From: Rhodanobacteraceae bacterium
Lineage (GTDB): Bacteria; Acidobacteriota; Terriglobia; Terriglobales; Acidobacteriaceae
Length of the DNA stretch: 64,000 bases
Reading direction: 5' to 3'
NCBI GenBank assembly: GCA_903970285.1
Contig: CAJCHN010000065.1
Location: 1-64,000, forward strand
The position numbers and the translations under genes were made by a program. A model generated the notes under the pieces. The model worked only from the letters and a program-made list of their open reading frames with translations. It ran no database searches and was not told the origin of the DNA. Shown piece by piece: positions 37,421 through 45,875 of the stretch (position 1 is its first letter; every line of letters begins with the position of its first letter).

Positions 37421-37504
37421 GAATCGAACAGCCAGCGTACTTTTCTCCAGGCGCTGGCCGATCGCTCAAGTCCGAGCTCGCTCCGTCGCATCCTAAGCAA
37501 AGAC

Positions 37505-38758
37505 ATGATCGCCGAAATTATCGCTGCCGGCTCCGAGATGCTCACCCCCTTCCGGCAGGACACCAACTCTCTCTTCCTCACCGAGGGCCTCAACGACCTG
37601 GGCGTTCAGGTCGCTTTCAAGACCATCGTCGGCGACTCCCTCGCTCACCTCACCCTTGCCGCCAAGGTGGCGCTCAGCCGCGCCGACCTTGTCCTCTTCT
37701 CCGGCGGCCTGGGTCCGACCGAAGACGACAACACTCGAGAGGCCGCTGCCGCCGCGCTCGGGCTTGGACTGCATCGTGACGAGCAGTTGATGGAATCGCT
37801 GCGCCAGCGCTTCGCCGCCCGCAAAATGCCCATGCCCGCGAATAACGCCAAACAGGCGGACGTACTGGAGGGCGCCACCATTCTTGAGAATGCCAATGGC
37901 AGCGCCGCCGGGCAGCTGATCGATACGGTCCTCGATGGCAGTCGCCGGATTGTCCTTCTGCTGCCGGGGCCGCCGCGCGAGATCAAGCCCATGTTTACCA
38001 ACCAGGTGAAGCCCCGGCTTGCCGCCATCCTGCCGTTAGGATTCCTGGCGCGCGGCCTGTTGCGCATGGCGCTCATCCCGGAATCGCTCGTCGACTCCCG
38101 CACCGCACCCATCTATCAGCGGTTCCCGGATATCGAGACGACCATCCTCGCCGGCTCGGGCGAGATCCAGCTCCACTTCCAATGCGCCAAGCCCACCCGG
38201 GCCGAGGCCGAGGCTCGCGTCGCCGATCTCTCTGCAGCTATCGAGCACGAGATGCAGGACGACATCTTCTCGGCGCACGGCGAGTCGCTCGAAGAGGTGG
38301 TCCTGCTGTTGCTCGGCCTGCGCCACTGGACTCTCGCCACCGCGGAAAGCTGCACTGGCGGTCTGCTCGCGGGTCGCCTTACCGGTGTGCCTGGCAGCTC
38401 GCGCTACTTCCTGGGCGGCGCGGTCGTCTACGCCGACCAGCTCAAGACTGTCTTTGCGGACGTGCCTGAGGAAATCATCGAGCGCGAGGGTCCCGTCTCC
38501 GAACCCGTCGCCCGCCTGCTCGCCGAAGGCATCCGCGCCCGCACCGGAGCTTCCATGGGCGTGGCCATCACCGGCATCGCCGGTCCCGGGCCCGGGACGG
38601 GCGCCGATGCGGAAAAGCCTGTCGGACTGGTCCACATCGGGCTGGCTGATCCCGACGACACCCAGGTCCGTACCCTGCACATTACGGGCGACCGCGAACG
38701 CATCCGCTTCTGGGCCACGCAGTACGCCCTCGAAATGATACGCCGCCATCTCCTTTAG
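37505..38758 (+). CDS. cinA: CinA-like protein, nicotinamide-nucleotide amidase
   Basis: The protein has 417 residues. An N-terminal MoCF-biosynthesis-like domain with ADP-ribose pyrophosphatase-type features (AEIIAAGSEMLTPFRQDTN, SGGLGPTEDDNTRE) is joined to a C-terminal amidase domain (TAESCTGGLLAGRLTGVPGS, GVAITGIAGPGPG, GLVHIG). It is thought to recycle pyridine nucleotides by deamidating NMN. The order pgpA-cinA is common in bacteria. Confidence 0.95.
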   Translation: MIAEIIAAGSEMLTPFRQDTNSLFLTEGLNDLGVQVAFKTIVGDSLAHLTLAAKVALSRADLVLFSGGLGPTEDDNTREAAAAALGLGLHRDEQLMESLRQRFAARKMPMPANNAKQADVLEGATILENANGSAAGQLIDTVLDGSRRIVLLLPGPPREIKPMFTNQVKPRLAAILPLGFLARGLLRMALIPESLVDSRTAPIYQRFPDIETTILAGSGEIQLHFQCAKPTRAEAEARVADLSAAIEHEMQDDIFSAHGESLEEVVLLLLGLRHWTLATAESCTGGLLAGRLTGVPGSSRYFLGGAVVYADQLKTVFADVPEEIIEREGPVSEPVARLLAEGIRARTGASMGVAITGIAGPGPGTGADAEKPVGLVHIGLADPDDTQVRTLHITGDRERIRFWATQYALEMIRRHLL

Positions 38759-38851
38759 CTGCCGTTTTGCCACGCTTTGGTGGTACACACCGGAGACTCC
38801 CGCAGCCACTCCGTCAAACCCTGATTTGCTCTAAACTCATTCGGAGACGCA

Positions 38852-39460
38852 ATGAACCCGTGGCTGTTCACCATCCCGCTCGCGTATCTCCTCGGCTCGA
38901 TTCCCTTCGGCTACCTGCTCGTACGCTTCTTCCGCAAGGAGGACATCCGCGCCATCGGCAGCGGAAACATTGGCGCCACCAACGTCGCCCGCTCCGGAGC
39001 CAGGGGCCTCGGCTTTCTTACCCTCCTGCTTGATCTCGCCAAGGCGTTCACCGCCGTATTCCTTGCGCAGCGCTTCGCCCCCGGCGTCTCGGACCTCGCT
39101 GTCACAGCAGCCGTGGCCGCCATCGTCGGTCACATGTTCCCTGTCTGGCTTGGCTTCCGCGGCGGCAAAGGCGTAGCCAGCGGCCTGGGAGTCTTTCTCG
39201 CCCTGGTGCCAATCGCAGCCCTCTGCATCCTCTCCGTCTTCGTCGTGGTCGTGCTGCTGACGCGTTACGTTTCGCTCGCGTCCATTCTCGCGGCCGCTTC
39301 CTTTCCTCTCTTCGGCTTCTATCTCGTCCGCCATCCCAGCCCGATCGTTCTCTGCGGCTTCCTCGTCATCCCGATTCTCATCTGCGCCAAACACCAGGCG
39401 AACATCCGTCGGCTGCTCGCCGGCACCGAGAGTCGCTTTGGCCAGAAGGCGGTTGCATGA
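38852..39460 (+). CDS. plsY: Glycerol-3-phosphate acyltransferase PlsY
   Basis: This is a 202-residue membrane enzyme that transfers acyl from acyl-phosphate to glycerol-3-phosphate. Conserved motifs are LLGSIPFGYLLVRF, GSGNIGATNVARS, the glycine-rich GHMFPVWLGFRGGKGVASG and a final KHQANIRRLLAGTE. CGGAG precedes the ATG. Its stop overlaps the gpsA start (ATGA), so substrate synthesis and use are coupled. Confidence 0.97.
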   Translation: MNPWLFTIPLAYLLGSIPFGYLLVRFFRKEDIRAIGSGNIGATNVARSGARGLGFLTLLLDLAKAFTAVFLAQRFAPGVSDLAVTAAVAAIVGHMFPVWLGFRGGKGVASGLGVFLALVPIAALCILSVFVVVVLLTRYVSLASILAAASFPLFGFYLVRHPSPIVLCGFLVIPILICAKHQANIRRLLAGTESRFGQKAVA

Positions 39461-40449
39461 GCCGCATCGCCGTGCTGGGTGCCGGAGCCTGGGGCACCGC
39501 GCTCACCCTCTCGCTTGCTCGCCGCGGAGGCCACGAGCTCACGCTGTGGTCGCATTCGCCGGCGCTCGCAGATCACCTTATCGAAACCGGGGAGAACCTC
39601 GCGTATCTCCCCGGTTTCATCCTGCCGACAGGCGTCCAGATCACCTCCGACCTTCCGCGCGCCATCTTTGAAGCCGATGTCCTGCTCTGCGTCACTCCGT
39701 CGCAGTACCTGCGTGAGACCATCACCCACATCGCTCCGCTCTTGACCCGCAACCAGATCATCCTCTCCGCGAGCAAGGGCATCGAAGAGGGCTCCTACCT
39801 GCGCATGACTCAGGTCCTTGCGTCCATCTGCGACAATCCCAGCGGCGTGCTCAGTGGACCTTCGTTCGCGCAGGAGGTTGCGGCTGGCCTGCCCACCGCC
39901 ATCGTCCTCGCCTCATCCGACCTGGCCGTCGCGCAGACTCTTCAGCGCGACTTCAGCTCGCCCACCCTGCGGCCCTACACCAACGACGACGTGGCCGGCG
40001 TGGAGCTCGGCGGAGCGCTCAAGAATGTCATTGCACTCGCCAGCGGAGTCATTCACGGTCTCGGACTTGGCTCCAACACCTCGGCCGCACTCATCACGCG
40101 CGGAATCGCCGAGATCACCCGCCTCGCTGTCGCCTGCGGTGGCCGCCGGCAAACCTTGGCTGGTCTCGCCGGAGTCGGCGACCTCGTGCTCACCTGCACC
40201 GGGACGCTCAGCCGCAATCGCACCGTCGGCGTCGAACTCGGCAAAGGCCGCAAGCTGCCGGACATTCTCGCCGGCATGAACGGCAAGGTCGCCGAAGGCG
40301 TCCGCTCGACCGCGGCCGCGCTCGGTCTCGCCGCCCGCTATGAGGTCGAAATGCCCATCACCACGCAGATGGACCTGATCCTGCACCACCACAAACCCTC
40401 GCGCGACGCCATCCGCGACCTGATGGCTCGGCCCGGACGCGACGAGTAA
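39457..40449 (+). CDS. gpsA: Glycerol-3-phosphate dehydrogenase [NAD(P)+]
   Basis: The protein has 330 residues. GpsA reduces dihydroxyacetone phosphate to sn-glycerol-3-phosphate. The N-terminal Rossmann loop is GAGAWGTALT, SASKGIE and SGPSFAQEVA follow, and the catalytic Lys lies in ELGGALKNVIALASG. It overlaps plsY by 4 bases and supplies that enzyme's substrate. Confidence 0.97.
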   Translation: MSRIAVLGAGAWGTALTLSLARRGGHELTLWSHSPALADHLIETGENLAYLPGFILPTGVQITSDLPRAIFEADVLLCVTPSQYLRETITHIAPLLTRNQIILSASKGIEEGSYLRMTQVLASICDNPSGVLSGPSFAQEVAAGLPTAIVLASSDLAVAQTLQRDFSSPTLRPYTNDDVAGVELGGALKNVIALASGVIHGLGLGSNTSAALITRGIAEITRLAVACGGRRQTLAGLAGVGDLVLTCTGTLSRNRTVGVELGKGRKLPDILAGMNGKVAEGVRSTAAALGLAARYEVEMPITTQMDLILHHHKPSRDAIRDLMARPGRDE

Positions 40450-40495
40450 TTAGAGCTTTTCTCCTGTTGATGGGTCCTGGATGACTCCTGCGAGT

Positions 40496-40520
40496 GCCGT
40501 TTTCTTCGCTGGAAAACGGC
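40496..40520. other. Hairpin between gpsA and Uma2
   Basis: GCCGTTTTC (40496-40504) and GAAAACGGC (40512-40520) form a perfect 9-bp stem with a 7-base loop in the gap between convergent genes. Neither side has a U-run after the stem, so it is terminator-like but not a standard intrinsic terminator. It may protect transcript ends. Confidence 0.5.
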
Positions 40521-40564
40521 GTGCCTACCCGTGGATTCGCGGGACCCGCACACAAAAAGAGGCG

Positions 40565-41101
40565 CTAGCTCGCGGAACGCCGTCCTTCCAGCGCATTCAG
40601 TTCCGCAAACACCTCAGCGTGGCTCATCCGGATCGCCGTGCCCGGAACGGTGAGCTCCTCGACCGGCATCCATCCACCCGCCTGCACCATCATCGTCTTG
40701 CGCAGCCGCGGATTCACCACCCAGATCGCACCCACACCCATAGCTATAAAGTCGTCGACCTTCTCCTGCAGGTCATCCATCCGGTCATCGGGCGAGAGCA
40801 CCTCGATGCACAGCAGCGGCGGAATCGTCACGATCTCTTCGAATGCATCTTCCGACCTCATCAGCAGCACGTCCGGCACTCGGAACCGATTCCTCGCAAC
40901 CTGAATACGAAGCTCACCGGCAACGCGAATGCCCCACTGTGCCTCGCGTCCACCGAAGAACTTGATGAAGAAGGTCTGCACCGTCGCATGCGATCCCGTT
41001 CCCACGTTCCGCTCCTTCACCTCGCCATCCACCCACTCACAGTCGGGCTGATAGCTCGTCTTCAGATACTCGTCGCGAGAGATCAGGATCGAAGTCGACA
41101 T
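40565..41101 (-). CDS. Uma2 family endonuclease-like protein (second copy)
   Basis: The protein has 178 residues, the same length as the member at 13759-14295 and clearly related: EYLKTSYQPDCEWVDG, RVPDVLLM, IEVLSPDDR and IWVVNP match the earlier gene's motifs in order. The PD-(D/E)XK residues are intact. The function of the family is unknown. It is convergent with gpsA and divergent from a small membrane protein gene. Confidence 0.88.
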   Translation of the reverse strand: MSTSILISRDEYLKTSYQPDCEWVDGEVKERNVGTGSHATVQTFFIKFFGGREAQWGIRVAGELRIQVARNRFRVPDVLLMRSEDAFEEIVTIPPLLCIEVLSPDDRMDDLQEKVDDFIAMGVGAIWVVNPRLRKTMMVQAGGWMPVEELTVPGTAIRMSHAEVFAELNALEGRRSAS

Positions 41102-41214
41102 GCTGCCCCTTCCACGGTTGATGGTACTCGCTGCTCGGAACTGGCGGCGAAATGAGCTGTCTGCGCGAGAGTCAGGGTACCCTTGCCAGGTTTCATCGCA
41201 TCTTAAACTGCATC

Positions 41215-41439
41215 ATGAGCACCCAGGATCCCACTGCCGACTACCGAAAGTATCCCAAAGGCCCGAATTTTCTCCTCATCGTGGTCCTTTCTTCGGTCAT
41301 TCTCGTCGTTCTCCTCGTCGCCGCCGTCTTCCTTGTAGGCGGCAGCGGCAAGAGCCTCGTCCCCCACAAACCCACACCCGAACCGAACTCCAGCGTGCAG
41401 CCACTGCTCCCGGCCCCGGCTGGCTCGAACGTCGGCTAG
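41215..41439 (+). CDS. Small single-helix membrane protein
   Basis: The protein has 74 residues. A charged N-terminus (STQDPTADYRKYPKG) is followed by one helix (residues 19-41, FLLIVVLSSVILVVLLVAAV) and a Pro/Ser-rich, probably periplasmic tail. No family is recognised. Codon use resembles the neighbours. A clear Shine-Dalgarno site is not visible before the ATG at 41215. Confidence 0.55.
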   Translation: MSTQDPTADYRKYPKGPNFLLIVVLSSVILVVLLVAAVFLVGGSGKSLVPHKPTPEPNSSVQPLLPAPAGSNVG

Positions 41440-41613
41440 AGTGAATCTCCTGTGGGTGGATCGGGCGGCCTCGGAGTCAACGCAGTTCTCTACCACGGAA
41501 TAACGGCACGCTGAAGCCTGCTACGCGACAGCGACAGGAGATTTGCTCCAGCCCAGTCCCGCCGACGCCTGCCGGCGAGCAGACCGGCAGCACATTGATA
41601 GACTGCCAGTAGT

Positions 41614-42657
41614 ATGGCGTTCTCTTTTTTCGGCAAGCGGAATCAACCCCAGGAATCGGACCAGGCGCCGGCGGAGGTCGAAGAGCTGAAGGCCGAGGAG
41701 GCCGCGGCTCCGGCTGCCGAGCCGCCCCGCGGCGGCTTCTTCACGCGCATGAAGCAGGCGGTCTCGCGCACCCGCGAGACGCTCGCAGAGTCGCTCAACC
41801 AGGTTCTCGCGCTCACCCGCGAGGTCGATGAGACCACGCTCCAGAGCCTTGAACCTATCCTGCTCGCTGCCGACCTCGGCACCACCACTTCCGCCCTGGT
41901 GCTCGAACGCCTCCGCGAACGCGCCCTCCGCAAAGGTGTCGAAGGTTGCGGTATCGAAGGCGGCGAACAGCTCAAACACCTGCTCAAGCTTGAGCTGCAG
42001 GCTATCCTCGACAGCGTTGCTCGCCCCATCGTCCACCCCGAATCCGGCCCCGAAGTCATCATGATGGTGGGCGTCAACGGCACCGGAAAGACGACCACTT
42101 CGGGCAAGCTGGCCGCCCACTTCACCGGCCAGCATCGCTCCGTTCTGCTGTGCGCCGCAGACACCTTCCGCGCCGCCGCCATCGAGCAGCTTGAGGTGTG
42201 GGCACAGCGCTCCGAAGTGCAGATCGTCAAGACCAGGCAGGGCGGAGACCCATCCGCCGCCCTCTACGATGCCTGCGCTGCCGCCCGGGCTCGCAACACC
42301 GACATCGTCATCGTCGACACCGCCGGCCGTCTCCATACCAAATCCGACCTGATGAAGGAGCTGGACAAGATGCGCCGCACGGCCGAAAAGCTGATTCCCG
42401 GCGCGCCGCATCAGACGCTTCTGGTCATGGACGCGACCACCGGCCAGAACGGCTTGCAGCAGGCACGGCTGTTTACCGAAGCGGCCCGCGTCACCGGCAT
42501 CGTGCTCACCAAGCTGGACGGAACCGCCAAGGGCGGCATCGTCCTTGCGATTGCAACTGAACTCAGCCTTCCGGTGGTCTACGCCGGCACCGGCGAAAAG
42601 CTCGAAGACATCCTGCCCTTCGACAGCAAGTCCTTCATCGACTCGCTCATCGACTGA
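41614..42657 (+). CDS. ftsY: Signal recognition particle receptor FtsY
   Basis: The protein has 347 residues. A short acidic/Ala-Pro N-terminal region is followed by the N domain and the SRP GTPase G domain: G1 GVNGTGKTTTSGKLA, DTFRAAAIEQLEVW, DTAGRLHTKSDLM, TKLDGTAKGG and GTGEKLEDILPFD. It receives the SRP-ribosome complex at the membrane. The SRP RNA gene lies about 18 kb away in this window. Confidence 0.97.
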   Translation: MAFSFFGKRNQPQESDQAPAEVEELKAEEAAAPAAEPPRGGFFTRMKQAVSRTRETLAESLNQVLALTREVDETTLQSLEPILLAADLGTTTSALVLERLRERALRKGVEGCGIEGGEQLKHLLKLELQAILDSVARPIVHPESGPEVIMMVGVNGTGKTTTSGKLAAHFTGQHRSVLLCAADTFRAAAIEQLEVWAQRSEVQIVKTRQGGDPSAALYDACAAARARNTDIVIVDTAGRLHTKSDLMKELDKMRRTAEKLIPGAPHQTLLVMDATTGQNGLQQARLFTEAARVTGIVLTKLDGTAKGGIVLAIATELSLPVVYAGTGEKLEDILPFDSKSFIDSLID

Positions 42658-42975
42658 AGCTCCACTATGGCTGAAGCCGATCCTGGTTCTGCTGCTCAAG
42701 GAGCGCCTGCAGCGGACTGAAAGGCGAAAAATGTCTTGCACGAGGGTTGGCGAAGCCGGTGCCTGACTCTCACCTGTCTTGCTCCGGGCCCCTCTGGGAA
42801 CTTACGAAACCAACGCTTCCCTCGCGCTCACCGTTCCCGTTTCGGCCCCGCGTGCGGAATGGTCGGCGAAAGCCGCTCGATTTCCACGTTCCTCCTCCCC
42901 GCCAACGGTATTCTGGCCCCGGCGACAAGACCGGCAGCTTTACTCCTGCCCATCCCACTCCAGAGCGTGACGCCA
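42658..42975. other. Gap between ftsY and the second acyltransferase
   Basis: This is about 318 bases on the strand leading into the acyltransferase. The reading frame of that gene stays open upstream to 42736, but the translated text is low-complexity and unlike any acyltransferase N-terminus, so I treat it as leader. No terminator for ftsY and no clear promoter is seen. Confidence 0.4.
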
Positions 42976-44256
42976 ATGCCCAGCCGAGCCTCCAAACACT
43001 CGCGAGCCGCGCCCGTCGCAAGCCGTCGAAAGCCTTACCTGCTTGCCCGCACCTTCGCCAATTCCCATATCCTGTCTCCCTCAGCCTCCTTTTTGCTCGA
43101 TCTCATCCGCTTCACGGCCGCACTGATGGTCGTCGCCGCGCACCTGGGCCACCCGGAGTTCCACACCGGGTTCCGCGACCGCCAGCTGCTCGGCGATATC
43201 GCTGTGCCCATCTTCTTCGTACTCTCAGGCTTCGTCATCCGCTTCCTCACCCGCTCGCGCGAGCACACCCTGCTGGACTTCGCCATCGACCGCGCGGCCC
43301 GCATCTACTCGGTCGCCCTGCCCGCCATGGCGCTCACCCTGATCAGCGCGGCGCTGGTCTACCTTCTGGCGCCCCACTACTATCTGCACTTCTGGGCCGG
43401 CGTCTCCGACGATCCCGTCACCCGCATCGGGCTCAACCTGCTCTTCCTCAGCCAGTCTTGGGGACATAACACCATCCCCTTTGTCGATACGCCCTTCTGG
43501 TCGCTCAGCTACGAGTGCCTCTTCTACCTCGCCTACGCGCTTGCCTTCTTTCTTCGCGGCGCTCGGCGGGCCCTCGCGCTTTCGCTGTGGGCTGCCGTCG
43601 CCGGACCGCAGGTGCTGCTGCTCCTCCCCGCCTGGTGGTTTGGCTGCCTGGTCTACGATCTGCACCATGCGCTTCGCCATCACTTCGCAGCCCGGCTGCT
43701 TCGCCGGGTGACGGTGGCCGTCGCTGCGGCCGCAGTTGGCCTCTACGCGTGTGGACATCCCGCGCTCCTGACCCTCCCGGTGCGGGCCGTGATCGCGTTC
43801 TCCTCGCTGCCCAACCCGCTCCTGCTGCTCCACCAGCAACCCCGCCGCGCCACCCTCTTCGCCCTGGCCGTCGCCGCTCTGGCGGCGGTCGCCATGCTCC
43901 TGCTGCTCCTCATTGCAGATCTGGTGACCCTGACCGCCCGCAACCTCTGGGTCCGGCGCTTCCGCCATCTCGCGGATGGAACCTTTGCCATCTACCTCAT
44001 GCATTGCCCCCTGCTGACCCTCGCCGCCACGCTCGGTTTTCTCCGCCCGCAGCGGACCGTTCTCGACCTCACCACCGCTGCGGCCATCTGCCTGCTGCTC
44101 GTCGCCGCCGCGCGCCCCTTCGATCGCTTCAAACTCACTCTCCGCGCCGGCTTGCGCCGGCTCGTGCCGCGCTGGCAGGGTCGGGTCGTGAGACTTACTC
44201 AGGAAAACCGCCCGGACCGGACCTTCCTTGCGCCGGAAAAGTGCCCTCCACCATAA
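42976..44256 (+). CDS. Acyltransferase family 3 membrane protein (second)
   Basis: The protein is about 426 residues from the ATG at 42976. A basic N-terminal segment precedes LLDLIRFTAALMVVAAHLGHPEF, the helix 1 pattern with the active-site type His, then AVPIFFVLSGFVIRFLTR, WSLSYECLFYLAYALAFFL and FAIYLMHCPLLTL. It probably acylates an extracytoplasmic glycan. It is only distantly related to the enzyme at 34243-35304. The long Arg-rich N-terminus is unusual, and the start is uncertain. Confidence 0.83.
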   Translation: MPSRASKHSRAAPVASRRKPYLLARTFANSHILSPSASFLLDLIRFTAALMVVAAHLGHPEFHTGFRDRQLLGDIAVPIFFVLSGFVIRFLTRSREHTLLDFAIDRAARIYSVALPAMALTLISAALVYLLAPHYYLHFWAGVSDDPVTRIGLNLLFLSQSWGHNTIPFVDTPFWSLSYECLFYLAYALAFFLRGARRALALSLWAAVAGPQVLLLLPAWWFGCLVYDLHHALRHHFAARLLRRVTVAVAAAAVGLYACGHPALLTLPVRAVIAFSSLPNPLLLLHQQPRRATLFALAVAALAAVAMLLLLLIADLVTLTARNLWVRRFRHLADGTFAIYLMHCPLLTLAATLGFLRPQRTVLDLTTAAAICLLLVAAARPFDRFKLTLRAGLRRLVPRWQGRVVRLTQENRPDRTFLAPEKCPPP

Positions 44257-44261
44257 CGCAC

Positions 44262-44356
44262 GCTAAGGGCCATTTCGCCCGTCCTGCACGGTGCTGTTCC
44301 ACCCCTAAGTGTATTGCTTTGAAGAAGATAGGTAACCCGTGACGGGGGGGGGCATC
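44262..44356 (-). repeat. Dispersed 3'-end repeat, copy C (reverse strand)
   Basis: Read on the minus strand, a C9 run is followed by GGGTTACCTATCTTCTTCAA and a continuation that matches copy A (7254 on) at 38 of 44 positions and copy B (62624 on) less closely. It begins 4 bases after the stop of the minus-strand gene at 44360 and runs in the same direction as that gene. The part beyond about 50 bases diverges from A and B. Confidence 0.78.
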
Positions 44357-44359
44357 ACC

Positions 44360-44818
44360 TTACCCAAGCATCTTTCCCGTCTCCGCGCCGTCGCCCTGCG
44401 CACGCTCTTGTTTCCTCAGGTTGTAGTCCGTCAGAAAGCCTACGCCGATGGCGAACGGAATCGCCCCTGCAGCCGCTCCGCAGAGAATCGGCTTTGCTCC
44501 GAGAATGAACGCAAGCAGAAAAAAGAACGACGCAATGCCAATGCCGCTCGACATCAGGATCAGTGCCGTGGTCCGCGTGTTCGCCAGCTTCTCCGCGTAG
44601 GTCGCCACCGAGCGCTGTTCCTCATCCTCTCGCACGCTGCCCAGGATCGCCTCGATCTCGAGTGGCGGAACTCCGCGCGCCAGCAGCGCCATCCGCTGCT
44701 CCGCCTTCAACCGCCGGCTGTGTGCCTGGCTGAACGCTCCGGACACGATGGCTACGATCGCCACCGCAAACGCCCCCAGCGGAATCATGACTGCCGGGTT
44801 CATCAACATGGACTCCAT
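44360..44818 (-). CDS. DUF6249-like membrane protein
   Basis: The protein has 152 residues from the ATG at 44818, which has GGAGGT 5 bases upstream. One N-terminal helix (VMIPLGAFAVAIVAIVSGAF), a short cytosolic region containing RMALLARGVPPLEIEAILG, then a pair of helices (TALILMSSGIGIASFFFLL, AAAGAIPFAIGVGFL). The LxxxGxPPxEIE-like motif is typical of DUF6249-type proteins that sit beside ECF sigma genes. The function is unknown. It is divergent from an ECF sigma factor here. Confidence 0.72.
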   Translation of the reverse strand: MESMLMNPAVMIPLGAFAVAIVAIVSGAFSQAHSRRLKAEQRMALLARGVPPLEIEAILGSVREDEEQRSVATYAEKLANTRTTALILMSSGIGIASFFFLLAFILGAKPILCGAAAGAIPFAIGVGFLTDYNLRKQERAQGDGAETGKMLG

Positions 44819-44865
44819 CCCACACCTCCCTCTCTCTGCCGCCGTTAGACATGGCGGCAAGGTCA

Positions 44866-44912
44866 AAGTTTCAGTTGCCAGCCTGAAACTTCGAGCGCAC
44901 CCTTTGGTCTAA
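44866..44912 (+). promoter_or_regulatory. Inverted repeat and ECF-type promoter before the sigma gene
   Basis: AAGTTTCAG (44866-44874) and CTGAAACTT (44883-44891) form a perfect 9-bp inverted repeat with an 8-base spacer. The right arm contains GAAAC (44885-44889), which with GTCTAA (44907-44912) after 17 bases matches the general ECF pattern GGAAC-N16/17-GTC. The TTG start is 10 bases further on, with no ribosome site, so transcription could start almost at the start codon. Confidence 0.5.
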
Positions 44913-44921
44913 CCCAGTCAC

Positions 44922-45482
44922 TTGCCCAGCCAGCTTACCTTCGAGCAGATCGTCCAGGAACACCAGCAGATGGTCTTCCGCACCTTGGTCCGCCTGGTTG
45001 GCCGGGAGCACCTGGAAGACCTGGCGCAGGACGTCTTCCTGCGCCTCTTTCGCGCGCTGCCTGGCTTCCGTGGCGAAGCGCAGATCTCGACCTACCTCTA
45101 CCGCATCGCTGTCCATGTCGCACAGGACGAATGGAAGCGCCGCCAGCATGAGCGCCGCCACATCTCCATCTCCGCCGAAGAAGAAGACTGGGAGGCTCGG
45201 CTCGAACATCCTTCCCGCAACCCCGCCGAAGATCTCGAAGACCATGAGTTCGCTGCCCTCGTCGAGCAGCGTCTTCAACAACTCAGCCCGGTCGAGCGTA
45301 GCGTCATCGTGCTCTTTCACCAGGAAGACCTCAGCTACGAGCAGATCGCGGAGGCTCTTTCCCTCCCCATCAATACTGTTCGCACGCACCTTCACCGCGC
45401 CCGCAAAAAACTGCGTGCCTCCCTCCAGCCGGGCGCAAGAGACAACCGGGACGCGATAGCATCTCAGGAGAAGACACGATGA
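44922..45482 (+). CDS. RNA polymerase ECF sigma factor
   Basis: The protein has 186 residues. Sigma region 2 spans about residues 7-77 (EHQQMVFRTLVRLVGREH, DLAQDVFLRLFRAL) and region 4 about 120-172 (LSPVERSVIVLFHQEDLSYEQIAEAL, TVRTHLHRARKKLR). The TTG start keeps the complete region 2. No Shine-Dalgarno site is present, suggesting a leaderless transcript from the promoter just upstream. Its stop overlaps the next start by 4 bases (ATGA), pairing it with a membrane protein that may control it. Confidence 0.93.
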   Translation: MPSQLTFEQIVQEHQQMVFRTLVRLVGREHLEDLAQDVFLRLFRALPGFRGEAQISTYLYRIAVHVAQDEWKRRQHERRHISISAEEEDWEARLEHPSRNPAEDLEDHEFAALVEQRLQQLSPVERSVIVLFHQEDLSYEQIAEALSLPINTVRTHLHRARKKLRASLQPGARDNRDAIASQEKTR

Positions 45483-45826
45483 GCGACCTCCACGAAGTCC
45501 AAGCCCGGGACGAAGTCGAACCCCACGACGAACTCAGCCGCCGGCTCACGCGCGCGCTGGAGGCGGTTCCTGCCTTCACCGTCCCTGCGGGCTTTGCCGC
45601 CCGCACCGCCGCCGCAGCAGCCCGTCTGGCTCCCGCTCCGGCGCCGGCCCGATGTGCTGCGCTGGTCGCGCGCTTCGCCTTCGCCATCCTGACCCTCGCC
45701 ATGCTTCTGCTCATTCCTCAGGCACGCGACCGGGCGAACTACACTCTGGCCCTTGAAACTCTACTTTCGCTCGAGTTTGTGGGTCTCACGATGTGGTTCA
45801 GTCTTCGGCCCCCGCTTTCCCGATAA
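45479..45826 (+). CDS. Putative anti-sigma membrane protein
   Basis: The protein has 115 residues. The N-terminal 40 residues are charged (SRRLTRALEAVPAFTVPAGF), then an Ala-rich linker and two hydrophobic segments (FAFAILTLAMLLLIP; LALETLLSLEFVGLTMWF). It starts inside the sigma gene's stop (ATGA). The position suggests an anti-sigma factor, but the zinc motif HxxxCxxC of common anti-sigma domains is absent, so the inhibitory role is inferred only from position. Confidence 0.6.
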   Translation: MSDLHEVQARDEVEPHDELSRRLTRALEAVPAFTVPAGFAARTAAAAARLAPAPAPARCAALVARFAFAILTLAMLLLIPQARDRANYTLALETLLSLEFVGLTMWFSLRPPLSR

Positions 45827-45875
45827 CAGAAAACCGCCTCTGACTCTGATACCTGCAACGTTGAGCGCTTTGTCC

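Noticed and set aside
45479-45875. FMN riboswitch upstream of ribD
   Set aside because: The region is coding for the sigma partner protein and the conserved RFN element blocks are not present.
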